Source: Arion vulgaris
Taxonomy: Eukaryota; Mollusca; Gastropoda; Stylommatophora; Arionidae
DNA: 64,000 bases
Direction: 5' to 3'
Assembly (NCBI GenBank): GCA_020796225.1
Contig: CM036753.1
Location: 3,968,001-4,032,000 of the forward strand
A program made the position numbers and the translations under genes. The notes under the pieces are model-generated. The model did not search any database and was not told the origin of the DNA. It saw only the letters and a list, made by a program, of their open reading frames with translations. Shown here piece after piece: positions 45,336 to 56,779 of the stretch. Position 1 is the first letter of the stretch. Every line of letters starts with the position of its first letter.

Positions 45336-45705
45336 CTGTTCGGATTTGAACTCACGATCTTTGGAACGTGAGTTGAGGGCTTAACCATATAGAACCACTT
45401 AACCATATAGAACCACTTAACCATATAGAACCCCGAGTGACATGGTTAACGTGAGCTTGTATCCACTTAACCATATAGAACCCGAGTGACATGGTTAACG
45501 TGAGAGAATGTTGCTATATTTATCTGCTTCACTCTTGTATCCACTTAACCATATAGAACTCCGAGTGACATGGTTAACGTGAGAGAATGTTGCTATATTT
45601 ATCTGCTTCACTCTTGTATCCACTTAACCATATAGAACTCCGAGTGACATGGTTAACGTGAGAGAATGTTGCTATATTTATCTGCCTCACTCTTGTATCA
45701 TAATT
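45336..45705. repeat. SINE head (minus) grading into ~79 bp satellite
   Basis: Bases 45340-45400 are the complement of a tRNA-like head (GAGTTCAAATCCGA, TATGGTTAAGCCC). From 45390 the words CACTTAACCATATAGAAC recur, first at ~18 bp spacing, then in ~79 bp units with CGAGTGACATGGTTAACGTG and ATGTTGCTATATTTATCTGC (three copies). Confidence 0.8.
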
Positions 45706-45894
45706 TATTTGAAACCAGTAGTAAGACAGAATAGAGACAACTAAAGGCTATGTAAGATCCACAGAATGCCTACAGTTTAATTAGTGCCTCACTGTGCTTT
45801 GTGGTACCAGTATTTCCGTACAACTTGCATTTTGGGGTACATGCATATCACCACTTCAAGATATAGGAGAGACAAATAACGATTGTTAACATCT

Positions 45895-45950
45895 CTCTCT
45901 ATCTTTCTCTCTTTCTCTCTCTCTATCTCTCTCTCTCTGTCTCTCTATTG
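45895..45950. repeat. (TC)n microsatellite
   Basis: An imperfect TCTC tract. Confidence 0.85.
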
Positions 45951-46189
45951 TGCATTGTAGTCTGGAGTAATCCATCATGAGCCACCACAATTTAGTGTCT
46001 CTTGTGATATTATCCAGTTGCAGAGGGGGATCTAATCCCATACACGAGATTAGGGTAATCAGTCATTTATCTTTATCGATCTGTCCCTTTATCCTTTAAT
46101 TTTGATTCTACAATATATACCAGCCCATATCTTCTCATTACATAACAACTTACACCCACCCACCCTACCCCTTCGTAATCACAGATATA

Positions 46190-46425
46190 ATACATTGACC
46201 GAATCATCATCATACATACAACAGACTGACTCATTACACATAAGATTAGAAATACACTGACCCAATCATACATACAACAGACTGACTCATTACACATAAG
46301 ATTAGAAATACACTGACCCAATCATACATACAACAGACTGACTCATTACAAATAAGATTAGAAATATACAGACCCAATCATACATACAACAGACTGAATC
46401 ATTACAAATAAGATTAGACATAATG
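46190..46425. repeat. ~56 bp satellite, four units
   Basis: CAATCATACATACAACAGAC, TGACTCATTACAMATAAGAT, TAGAAATACACTGACC. Few differences between units. Confidence 0.9.
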
Positions 46426-46744
46426 ACGACATAATATACATTACAATTGTGATTTTTACATACAAACTTTATTTTTTTAAAAATTGATCTTACCCATTTG
46501 GTCTTCTCGTTTAGCACGTCATCGTGTGTATCTTCTTTCAATCAATCAAGTGCCCTGTCTGCTGGCGTCGGAGATCGTGTCTCTCCAAAACTCTCAGTCT
46601 CCCTGGTGCAGTTAATCAGTTCTGATGCCGATATCTTGTCTTGCCAAAATGACAGACGTTTCTTGTTATCTGAAAATAATAACGTAATGGGAGGTGGTGG
46701 AGTTAGGGGTGAGGTGAGATGTGTCTGAGTTTGGTGTAGGAAAT
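46426..46744. other. No gene recognised
   Basis: Nothing recognised. Confidence 0.35.
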
Positions 46745-47435
46745 GTGCTCTTCTCTAAGTCTAAAAGTATTCTGTTCGTACCCCGCATGAAACATGAAGA
46801 GTTCAGAACAGTTTATATGGATCTATGATCTCAATGTAGGTGTGATCATGTTTCTAGTCATATCGAAAAAGAACGATAAAATGTAGATACAAGTTGAGCA
46901 CCCCAAAAAAAACACGTTTGGAAAGTTAAAAATTGTTAAGAGTAGGCTGCAAAGTCGCAACCTATTGCTACCCAGGAAAAATTAATTAAAAATTTTTAAA
47001 AAGTTATAAATATTTGTTAATGAAAATCGTGGCATATACTTTACATGACGTCACTATCAACCACAATAAACCAGTATTTGATTTTTCATTGCACCACTTA
47101 TACGTCCAGTAACTTACCATTGCTTTCTGAACCTTGAGAACTTTTTTAACTGTTCGTAAAAATCAACGGGAACAAATTTGCTTCCAAACTGCCGGCCCGG
47201 AGTTTGAACCAGGTACTCTTGGGTTGTAATCGAGTTCACTAAGTCACAGCCGGCCACTAAATACTTACTATTATCATAGTACTTACAGAACCCTAGCCGG
47301 TGCTACGGAGTTTGTTCACCGTCACTGAGATCTCTATGTGTAGGAAAGAGATGAGAACAAGCGTGGTTACTGACATAATTACAATAATAATGGTCATATC
47401 ATATGTCAATCAATCAATCAATCAATCAATCAATA
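46745..47435 (+). mobile_element. SINE-B interrupted by a minus-strand SINE
   Basis: Bases 46800-47010 match the SINE-B 5' and middle (CTAGTCATATCGAAAAAGAA, GATAAAATGTAG). Bases 47283-47435 match its 3' part (CGGTGCTACGGAGTTTGTTC), ending in (CAAT)n. The ~265 bp between them (47012-47275) is a different SINE in minus orientation, related to 7075-7375; its head complement holds GGTTCAAACTCC. TAAATATT and TAAATACT near the junctions may be an imperfect target duplication. Confidence 0.65.
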
Positions 47436-47719
47436 TTATATGTGTAAACCATATTTCCTTAGCTTCCAAGATGTGCTCAAAATTGTAATGTAGTGTTTAT
47501 TATTGACGTCCATAAACGCAAACTAGACAACTAAACAAGCAAGACATCAATGAAACAAACTGGCGTCAGCTACAGCAATTAAAGAACACGAACATCATGC
47601 GAGTAAACATGTTTTATTGTAGAACTTAATGATAACATTCACAAGCAACATAGAAACATATAGTTACACAGATGTTAATGTAATGGCAACTTGAGATAGC
47701 CCAACATTATTTGAATGTA

Positions 47720-48040
47720 AATTCAGAGTGTGTGGGTTCGGTTGCATGCTTGCTGTATGTGTCTCAGAGTGTGTATGTTCAATTGCACGCTTGTTTTATG
47801 TGTCTCAGTGGGTATGTTTAGTTGCGGACGTGCAGTATGTGTCTCAGAGTATATATGTTCAGTTGCCTGCACAATTTTTGTTCTTAAAATGGGTATGTTC
47901 GGTTGCAGACCCGCAGTATGTGTCTTGGGGTGTGTATGTTCGGTTGGGGACGTGCAGTATGTGTCTCGGGGTGTGTTTGGTCAGTTACGTACGCATAGTT
48001 TGTGTCTCAGAGTGTGTATGGTCAGTTGGGGATGTGCGGT
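47720..48040. repeat. ~42 bp degenerate minisatellite
   Basis: Seven or so units of TATGTGTCTCAGAGTGTGTA, TGTTCRGTTGCRGACGTGCAG. Two overlapping ~105-codon open frames here are repeat products. Confidence 0.85.
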
Positions 48041-48054
48041 AAGTGTATAAGAGT

Positions 48055-48710
48055 TTAGTTTAGTTTAGTCGTCAGATCACCATCACTGCACGTCGAACAA
48101 ATTAGTCCATAAGTGCTCCGATCTCTCCTCAGTATGTCCATCAGCGTGTGGCGACTAACGACACCAGTTCTTTGTTGGTTTACAATTCTTCTTTGTCTGC
48201 CAGCATAGCGTTCTTGTCGAGCTACACCACACTTAACTTTGAGTTCTTGCAGTCTGGTTAGTGTTGTGGATTCACCGCTGTTACATGAATCATGTACACG
48301 CCCTCTCTCCGTTAAGGAATTTATAATATCAGCTTGGTCCATTGCTCGCCCGCTTTGTACAGCAGCCATACCTGCAAGCCTATCCGCACGTTCATTACCC
48401 CTTACATCTGCATGCCCTGGCACAAAAATAAAAGTGATCTTCGTCAACTTAGACCTCCCCAGCGACTCCATTCAATGTCTCCTAGCCCATCCTGTTTCAG
48501 TCTTCCTGAGCATACTCATTGAGTCACTAAGAAAACATGCATGGATAAAGTCTGTGATTCCAGCCAAACCATCGCTTTAGTAACCGCCATGATTTCCATA
48601 GTGAGACTACTCGTAGTCACGGCAAAACCACCACTGTCTTCCTTCACAACATCACCTCCGATCTGAGCAGTGAAAGCCCACGAGCTCCGCACATGTCGAA
48701 TCACCAAGTG
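48055..48710 (-). pseudogene. RNase H domain of a LINE (best copy)
   Basis: The minus strand has two joined frames. Bases 48707-48516 read VIRHVRSSWAFTAQIGG and SSLTMEIMAVTKAMVWLES (catalytic Glu helix). Bases 48471-48055 read TKITFIFVPGHADVRGNERA then DRLAG (His/Asp block), and a C-terminal extension with ADIINSLTERG, RLQELKVKCGVARQERY and HTLMDILRRD. A frameshift near 48500 and the missing YTDGS start mark it as dead. The element is related to 11559-12051 and 15090-15970. Confidence 0.78.
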
Positions 48711-49099
48711 TATAAGACCATCAAGTGTATAAGAGTATTGGTAAAGAGTATTACACTGGTAAATATATTAAATAGAAGATCTGATCACCCATGGACTTGT
48801 CCATAGCAGGGTTGCCAACTCAAAATTGAGAATATCGGCAAAACACTGATTGGAAAGGCGTGAGCACACATCGTGTGCCGACAGTCAATGAACGATACAG
48901 GTCTAACACTGTATTACCCTATATACCACGAGATAAGAAAGAGTTCCTTTAGGTTAAGTGACTGGCCGGAAATGGCCAAAAATAAGCCAGGAGGAAACAC
49001 GCACAAGTGCTATTTCATACTCAGCTACATCATAAGAAGAGCTCCAAATCATGGCACTCACTATCCTTACCACTGAAACCAGCACCATACACTTTATCC

Positions 49100-49470
49100 G
49101 TAGATAAGTTCTGTACCATATTAGGGGATGCAGTAGAGTCCTTGCAACATTTGTTAGATAAGAGCAGTTCTGTTCTTATTCTCACTATCTCCTCAAGAAG
49201 CTGCAGTTACGTTCTATTTCCAGCTTTTGTTTCGACTGATGAGATCCTTTCAATAACAGCATTACTAACTGGGGTTATTAAACAAGTCAGAGAAAATGTG
49301 GCCAGCTCTTGAAATTCAGCGTATTAAAGAACACTAATCCAAAAGCTTTCACTGTCAGTTAAAAATCCATTTCTCTTAAAAGGGACTTCTTCTTCCAATC
49401 AACAGAAATTATTTTTCTGCATTGTTCTTTTATTGCACTGATGTTTTCTCCAGCTTGAAGTTTATTTTAT
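49100..49470 (-). pseudogene. hAT transposase C-terminal dimerisation domain
   Basis: The minus strand reads AEFQELATFSLTCLITPVSN then AVIERISSVETKAGNR, followed by LLEEIVRIRT and SNKCCKDS. These are the SNA-x-ER-x-FS and K-x-x-NR landmarks of the hATC domain. Upstream frames (VDWKKKSLLREMDF) match the preceding region in similar hATs. One Phe codon is lost and stops are present. Confidence 0.7.
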
Positions 49471-49699
49471 CTTGTTTGATGGAGTTTTTCTGATTTTTGT
49501 ATGAGCTGCCAGACCACTAGCTTTAGGCAAGACGGTATAATGGTATAACTTACAATAACTGTCTTGTGATCCATCAGAAGATATTTTGACTTGTACAAAA
49601 GGCATATCAGAACTGCTATTATATGTATGACTACTGTCATATGGTTGTTTTCATTTGTTTTGCCATAGTTAAAGATTCCTAGCCAAATCACTACAATTT

Positions 49700-50235
49700 C
49701 ACACGGACAAATAGATAACAGGACTGTAGTGCATAGCTCGGAGGCGGGAGAAAATAGATAACAGGACTGTAGTGCATAGCTCGGAGGCGGGAGAAAATAG
49801 ATAACAGGACTGTAGTGCATAGCTCGGAGGCGGGAGAAAATAGATAACAGGACTGTAGTGCATAGCTCGGAGGCGGGAGAAAATAGATAACAGGACTGTA
49901 GTGCATAGCTCGGAGGCGGGAGAAAATAGATAACAGGACTGTAGTGCAAAGCTAGGAGGCGGGAGAAAACCCAGATAACAGGACTGTAGTGCATAGCTCG
50001 GAGGCGGGAGAAAACCCAGATAACAGGACTGTAGTGCATAGCTAGGAGGCGGGAGAAACCCCAGATAACAGGACTGTAGTGCATAGCTCGGAGGCGGGAG
50101 AAAACCCAGATAACAGGACTGTAGTGCATAGCTCGGAGGCGGGAGAAAACCCAGATAACAGGACTGTAGTGCATAGCTAGGAGGCGGAGAAAACCCAGAT
50201 AACAGGACTGTAGTAAAGCTCGGAGGCGGAGAAAG
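49700..50235. repeat. 43/45 bp minisatellite, 12 units
   Basis: ATAGATAACAGGACTGTAGT, GCATAGCTCGGAGGCGGGAG, AAA. The first five units are 43 bp with ATAG. Later ones are 45 bp with ACCCAG at the junction. GC-rich for this region. The 187-257 codon minus frames are repeat artefacts. Confidence 0.95.
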
Positions 50236-50269
50236 CGCAAATGAAGTGATGTAACTTTCCATAATCTTT

Positions 50270-50390
50270 CAGTCTTTAGTACTAAGCATATTGTTTAACA
50301 ATACCAACCAATTCAGTCTTTAGTACTAAGCATATTGTTTAACAATTCAGTCTTTAGTACTAAGCATATTGTTTAACAATACCACCCAAT
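50270..50390. repeat. TTCAGTCTTTAGTACTAAGC triplicate
   Basis: Three copies of TTCAGTCTTTAGTACTAAGC with ATATTGTTTAACAAT, spaced about 45 and 33 bp apart. Confidence 0.9.
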
Positions 50391-50689
50391 ACCAATAAAA
50401 CCTTATATTAGGTATATTTACCCAATTTGCTCTTAAGAATTATGCACATTTTTAGAAAACAAAGTTTGCATCTGAAAATAAGTCTTAAATCGACCGAAAG
50501 CCAAACTTTTTTTTTAACCACTTTTTTAAAAAAAGGACAATTGTCTCGAATGTGGCCTTAAAAAGTTCAAATTGGCAACCCTGGTCCAGAGTGTCGTTAT
50601 GATGATCAACAAATCACTCAGTGCTAGTGTACACAAGCCAATTGCAGTGTTCGATGCCAGTTTAGACCAAAAAATGCGCAATGTTCATA

Positions 50690-50860
50690 TCTCACATGGC
50701 TGAACTACATGTTCTCTGATACATTTCTAAATGCACAATACTCATATTTTACATCTCTTAACTTACATCTCTGAACTACATGTTCTCTGATATATTTCTT
50801 AATGCACAATATTCATATCTTACATCTCTGAACTACATGTTCTGGGATACATTTGTTGCT
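50690..50860. repeat. ~60 bp degenerate triplicate
   Basis: CTGAACTACATGTTCTCTGA, TAYATTTCTWAATGCACAAT, ACATCT modules recur three times. Confidence 0.8.
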
Positions 50861-51690
50861 AATCTAAATTACATCCACCTCTGAAGTCAGAGTGAGGCTC
50901 ACATGAATGACGAGCAAAACTTGTGATAAAGAAAACAGGCCTTCGCGCAAAAATCAGTCAGATGTACCATATTAGACGCCATAACTACTCATGTATTCAT
51001 ATCAGTGCAATAAAATAGATAAAATAATTTTCTTTAAAATATTGTTTCTTCAAAATTGTCAAAAATCACTATTTAAAATCTAAAAATAAAATTTACAAAA
51101 AAGTTATGATTAATCTGTTGAGCAACACTAATTCTATCGTGGTTATTGAAGTGCAAGTAAAATTGTCATCAAAAACTTTAATCTCGTTGTATAGGCTTCA
51201 CCAAATATTGTTTTCTTAAAGTTTGCATTGAAACAAAGATTAGATTTTTGTTTAATAAAAATATAACTGTAAAAGAAACAAATCAAATATTTTTTTTTTT
51301 TAATTTTGCAAAGGAGAAAATAGTATGATAATTAAATTATGTTGAAATTAAAACCACAGCAAAGGGAAATTACTAGGGGAAAATGTGTCATGTCACAATG
51401 TTCAGACAGAACGGAAGTGATCACAAAATAACACAATAAAATGGCGTGCGTCACAAAGTTGATGAAGTGAAAATGAAATCTCAAGAAAAATAAAAGCAAG
51501 AGGTAAACAAAGTTGAAAACAAAAGTAGAGGAAATCTAAAAATAATAGAAGGACGAATGATAGAATGTTTAGAAACGAGAAGAAGACATCAAAGCAATAA
51601 CAAGGGTAAAATATATGTCAGTTTGCTTATAGAGCACAAAGACAACTACTTTATAAATTAAAACGATGAGTCCCCTAATGGTAAGAGACA
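50861..51690. other. No gene recognised
   Basis: Very AT-rich. Bases 50865-50920 share CCTCTGAAGTCAGAGTGAGG with 2675-2700, perhaps a LINE tail. Confidence 0.35.
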
Positions 51691-51696
51691 ATTCTT

Positions 51697-52780
51697 AATT
51701 ACTAACAACAAAGAGGGAAATAAAAACATTAACTACTAACAATAGAACAGTGAATATAAACATTAACTACTAACAACAGGGCGAGTAATATAAACATTCA
51801 CTACTAACAATGGAACAGTGAATATAAACATTCACTACTAACAATGGAACAGTGAATATAAACATTCCCTACTAACAACAGGGCGAGGAATATAAACATT
51901 CACTACTAACAATAGAACAGTGAATATAAACATTCCCTACTAACAACAAAGCGGTAAATATAAACATTAACTACTAACAATGGAACAGTGAATATAAACA
52001 TTAACTACTAACAACAGGGCGAGGAATATAAACATTAACTACTAACAACAGAGTGAAGAATATAAACATTAACTACTAACAAGAAGATGACGAATATAAA
52101 CTTTAACTACTAACAAGAAGATGGCGAATATAAACATTAACTACTAACAAGAAGATGGCGAATATAAACTTTAACTACTAACAAGAAGATGGCGAATATA
52201 AACATTAAGTACTAACAAGAAGATGGCGAATATAAACTTTAACTACTAACAAGAAGATGGCGAATATAAACTTTAACTACTAACAAGAAGATGACGAATA
52301 TAAATATTAACTACTAACAAGAAGATGGCGAATATAAACATTAACTACTAACAAGAAGATGGCGAATAGAAACATTAACTACTAACAAGAAGATGGCGAA
52401 TATAAACTTTAACTACTAACAAGAAGGTGGCGAATATAAATATTAACTACTAACAAGAAGATGGCGAATATAAACATTAACTACTAACAAGAAGATGGCG
52501 AATATAAACATTAACTACTAACAAGAAGATGGCGAATATAAACATTAACTACTAACAAGAAGATGGCGAATATAAATATTAACTATTAACAAGAAGATGG
52601 CGAATATAAATATTAACTATTAACAAGAAGATGGCGAATATAAACATTAACTACTAACAAGAAGATGGCGAATATAAACATTAACTACTAACAAGAAGAT
52701 GGCGAATATAAACATTAACTACTAACAAGAAGATGGCGAATATAAACATTAACTACTAACAAGAAGATGGCGAATATAAA
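51697..52780. repeat. ~34 bp satellite carrying TACTAAC, ~32 units
   Basis: The unit is AACTACTAACAAGAAGATGG then CGAATATAAACATT. The left third has variants (CAATGGAACAGTGAATATAA, CAACAGGGCGAGGAATATAA) and the right two thirds are homogeneous. Nearly every unit contains the heptamer TACTAAC on the strand of the receptor gene. Confidence 0.95.
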
Positions 52781-52924
52781 AAGCGATATAGTAAACAACG
52801 ATAGAATACAATGTGATATCAACGAGAAACAAACGATATTTGAAATCAACATCAATGTGAAAATAACAATATTATAATATAGTTCAACGTGCAAGTGACA
52901 CGTATAGTAATTGCAGAGTAACAA

Positions 52925-53190
52925 TAGTAAGATGCCATTAAGAATGATGTATTAATGATTATTGGTGATTTCAATGCAAACCATTTCAAAATACATTTTT
53001 AAGAAAACAATTCTGCAAATATTCTAGCTAAATACAATAGCAAAAAAAAGAGCTTTTAAAACCAGGAAACTTTGTATCATTGGAGACCATCGGAGAAAGA
53101 TGAAGATGGAGGTGGATTAGCTATGTACCTCGTATGCTAGTAGGGACATTGGACGGAGCAGCTCTCCGATGGACAGTGACTTTTATTTTT
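52925..53190 (+). mobile_element. LINE remnants (endonuclease motif, RT C-terminal block)
   Basis: Bases 52936-52985 read KNDVLMIIGDFNANHF, the GDFNA motif of LINE AP-endonucleases. Bases 53098-53180 read RWRWISYVPRMLVGTLDGAA then LRWT, like the RRWRW-GHVLRM block after the RT. The second piece is echoed at 17590-17640 (TTAGTAGGGACATT). Everything between is deleted or unrecognisable. Confidence 0.45.
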
Positions 53191-53261
53191 TGTTAAAGAA
53201 GAGAGAAGAGAAACACATCTTGGTGAAAAATAATCAAATAATCACAAAACAGGCTTTTAAG

Positions 53262-53940
53262 TTTGATGGTAAGGGTTCATATATGAAGGAAGTATTTGAA
53301 GTTGAGTGTCAAGGGTTCATATATGAAGGAAGTATGTAAAGTTGAATGGCAAGAGTTCATATATGAAGGAAGTATTTGAAGTTGGATGGCAAGGGTTCAT
53401 ATATGAAGGAAGTATTTGAAGTTGAATGGCAAGAGTTCATATATGAAGGAAGTATTTGAAGTTGAGTGGCAAGGGTTCATATATGAAGGAAGTATTTGAA
53501 GTTGGATGGCAAGAGTTCATATATGAAGGAAGTATTTGAAGTTGGATGGTAAGGGTTCATATATGAAGGAAGTATTTGAAGTTGAATGGCAAGAGTTCAT
53601 ATATGAAGGAAGTATTTGAAGTTGAATGGCAAGAGTTCATATATGAAGGAAGTATTTGAAGTTGAGTGGCAAGGGTTCATATATGAAGGAAGTATTTGAA
53701 GTTGGATGGCAAGGGTTCATATATGAAGGAAGTATTTGAAGTTGAGTGGCAAGGGTTCATATATGAAGGAAGTATTTGAAGTTGGATGGTAAGGGTTCAT
53801 ATATGAAGGAAGTATTTGAAGTTGAATGGCAAGAGTTCATATATGAAGGAAGTATTTGAAGTTGGATGGCAAGAGTTCATATATGAAGGAAGTATTTGAA
53901 GTTGAGTGGCAAGAGTTCATATATGAAGGAAGCATTTGAA
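53262..53940. repeat. 40 bp satellite, ~17 units
   Basis: GTTCATATATGAAGGAAGTA, TTTGAAGTTGRRTGGCAAGR. Variants at three positions (GAATGG/GGATGG/GAGTGG, GAG/GGG) are shuffled without a fixed order. Confidence 0.95.
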
Positions 53941-54141
53941 GAAAACCAGAAAAACAACTTAACTGAGAGAGGTGAGAAATATAGGACTCAATTCCATAGA
54001 AGAGTTTGGGCTAGGTGCCCAGGGTAAAGCGGTATAAATGCATTGCTAAAAGACCAACGCAAACTCAATGACAACGTTAGCCATCTTGCAAGGAAAGATT
54101 AGAGAGTAATATTAGACTCCGAACCAAACACATATTCTTAA

Positions 54142-55645
54142 TTATGTGGTTAAGTAGTAAACCGTCTACTTGCTTACCGTAAGTCGTAGGTTTGAGTCAT
54201 GACAGCGACGTTCTATTCACACTTACATTTTTCTGGAAGTCTCGAATCATGACAGCGACGTTCTATTCACACTTACATTTTTCTAGAAGTCTCGAATCAT
54301 GACAGCGACGTTCTATTCACACTGACATTTTTCTAGAAGTCTCGAATCATGACATCGACGTTCTATTCACACTTACATTTTTCTAGAAGTCTCGAATCAT
54401 GACATCGACGTTCTATTCACACTTACATTTTTCTGGAAGTCTCGAATCATGACAGCGACGTTCTATTCACACTTACATTTTTCTGGAAGTCTCGAATCAT
54501 GACAGCGACGTTCTATTCACACTTACATTTTTCTAGAAGTCTCGAATCATGACAGCGACGTTCTATTCACACTTACATTTTTCTGGAAGTCTCGAATCAT
54601 GACATCGCCGTTCTATTCACACTTACATTTTTCTGGAAGTCTCGAATCATGACAGCGACGTTCTATTCACACTTACATTTTTCTGGAAGTCTCGAATCAT
54701 GACAGCGACGTTCTATTCACACTGACATTTTTCTAGAAGTCTCGAATCATGACAGCGACGTTCTATTCACACTGACATTTTTCTGGAAGTCTCGAATCAT
54801 GACAGCGACGTTCTATTCACACTGACATTTTTCTGGAAGTCTCGAAACATGACAGCGACGTTCTATTCCTTATTCAAGTCTCAATCATGACAGCACGTTC
54901 TATTCCTTTTTCTGGAAGTCTTGAATCATGACAGCGCCGTTCTATTCACACTTACATTTTTCTAGAAGTCTCGAATCATGACAGCGCCGTTCTATTCACA
55001 CTTACATTTTTCTAGAAGTCTCGAATCATGACAGCGACGTTCTATTCACACTTACATTTTTCTAGAAGTCTCGAATCATGACAGCGACGTTCTATTCACA
55101 CTTACATTTTTCTAGAAGTCTCGAATCATGACAGCGCCGTTCTATTCACACTTACATTTTTCTAGAAGTCTCGAATCATGACATCGCCGTTCTATTCACA
55201 CTTACATTTTTCTAGAAGTCTCGAATCATGACAGCGACGTTCTATTCACACTTACATTTTTCTAGAAGTCTCGAATCATGACAGCGACGTTCTATTCACA
55301 CTTACATTTTTCTAGAAGTCTCGAATCATGACAGCGACGTTCTATTCACACTTACATTTTTCTAGAAGTCTCGAATCATGACAGCGACGTTCTATTCACA
55401 CTGACATTTTTCTAGAAGTCTCGAATCATGACAGCGACGTTCTATTCACACTGACATTTTTCTGGAAGTCTCGAATCATGACAGCGACGTTCTATTCACA
55501 CTGACATTTTTCTGGAAGTCTTTAAGATTATTTGCTGAGTCAATGTAGGTCGTACTTTGTGCAATACTTTCGGCAGAAGGCGTGACATTTCTGCGGTAAG
55601 GGACATAACCAAATGGGGAACATCCGCTGTCAATAAAGGCAATCT
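54142..55645 (+). mobile_element. SINE-C expanded by an internal 50 bp satellite
   Basis: The head ATTATGTGGTTAAGTAGTAA with GTAGGTTTGAGTCATGACAG (B box) starts a SINE-C. Its body segment then repeats about 26 times, and the SINE 3' end resumes at about 55520: GTCGTACTTTGTGCAATAC, TTTCGGCAGAAGGCGTGACA, AAGGGACATAACCAAATGGG. The flanking order is that of an ordinary SINE-C, so the array grew inside it. Confidence 0.8.
54190..55520. repeat. 50 bp satellite inside SINE-C
   Basis: CTCGAATCATGACAGCGACG, TTCTATTCACACTTACATTT, TTCTRGAAGT. About 26 units, with a few variant bases (CATCGACG, GCGCCG, CTGACATT) and a short decayed patch at 54855-54915. Confidence 0.95.
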
Positions 55646-56200
55646 TTGCTTAATGGGTGACATAGCTCAACGATAACACACTCCACAATACCAACTGTGT
55701 GCGCATCATCATGAAACCGTTCACCACCATCTATTCAGGTGTCAAACGTTGGGTAATGTCAGGTAAAATCTTCTTCAACCATGATCAGATAAACAGAACA
55801 CATATTATATAGAACAACATAACAACTTATAAACACATGCAGTTGCTACTACATAACATTGTACCGAAGGGCATGAGCACAAGTACCGTTGAATCTTTGA
55901 AGAAGAAAAACAATGTAACGCATCATGTCAGGTACCACATGAATATAGTTCAATATAGTTTCACTACAACCAGTCTCAAATGGCTTTAGATAATAGTTTC
56001 ACTTTGATTTATATAATTAACTTTGTAATATAGTTTCATGAGAACAATGAGTTTTTGTTTTGAAATGTATGTTTGGTAAGAACACCACAGGAATCAACGG
56101 AAACAATGTATATGATCTATAATTAGACAATGTACAAATATTAGGAGCTTTCGAAAAAACAAATAGACAAACACAGAATTCGAACCATTTACCCTTATTT
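55646..56200. other. No gene recognised
   Basis: Nothing recognised. Confidence 0.35.
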
Positions 56201-56204
56201 CTGA

Positions 56205-56605
56205 CGACACCCATTGCTTAGCCTAGCAATACGAGCGTCATTACGACACCCATCGCCTATCCTAGCAATACGATCGTTCTTACGACACCCATTACCTAGC
56301 TTAGCAATACGAGCGTTCTTACGACACCCATTACCTAGCTTAGCAATACGAGCGTTCTTACGACACACATTACCTAGCTTAGCAATACGAACGTTCTTAC
56401 GTCACTCCTTGCCTAGACTAACAATACGAACGTTCTTACGTCACTCATTGCCTAGCCTAACAATACGAGCGTTCTTACGACACCCATTGCCTAGCCTAAC
56501 AATACGAGCGTTCTTACGTCACTCATTACCTAGCCTAACAATACGAGCTTTATTACGACACACATTACCTAGCCTAGCAATACGAGCGTTCTTACGAACA
56601 CAATC
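56205..56605. repeat. 39 bp minisatellite, ~10 units
   Basis: CCTAGCYTARCAATACGAGC, GTTCTTACGACACCCATTR. Because 39 is 13 codons, a 134-codon frame (HPLPSLAIRAFLR-like repeats) stays open. The substitutions show no codon-position pattern that I can see. Confidence 0.92.
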
Positions 56606-56779
56606 AGCGAGACATTAAAAAAAACGTCTTGAGGAGTGTCTTTCACAAACGCTTCGTTTATGCTAGACACAGAATAATTAGGTAAGGTTCGATCGAACAG
56701 TGTTTCATCCAAAGTTTCACCCATTTGCTGCAGTAACTTCCATATATAAATATATACGAGTTTCAATGAAATAGATAAC

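Larger units (their letters stand above)
48807..50583 (-). mobile_element. Second hAT relic, related ends
   Basis: The ends CAGGGTTGCCAACT and AAATTGGCAACCCTG match the inner end type of the 29677 hAT. Flanking octamers GTCCATAG (48799-48806) and GTCCAGAG (50584-50591) agree at seven of eight bases. Within lie a SINE-A fragment (48850-48950), a transposase C-terminus (49100-49470) and a minisatellite (49700-50235). Confidence 0.75.

Noticed and set aside
49467..50262. 187- and 257-codon minus-strand frames
   Set aside because: They consist of the 43/45 bp minisatellite translated; the period keeps the frames open and there is no non-repeat domain.
54190..55520. CRISPR-like regular direct repeats
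   Set aside because: The units abut without unique spacers and the context is eukaryotic. It is a satellite within a SINE.
56214..56618. 134-codon plus frame of 13-residue repeats
   Set aside because: The unit is 39 bp (13 codons), so openness is expected by chance. Variation shows no synonymous bias and no signal peptide.
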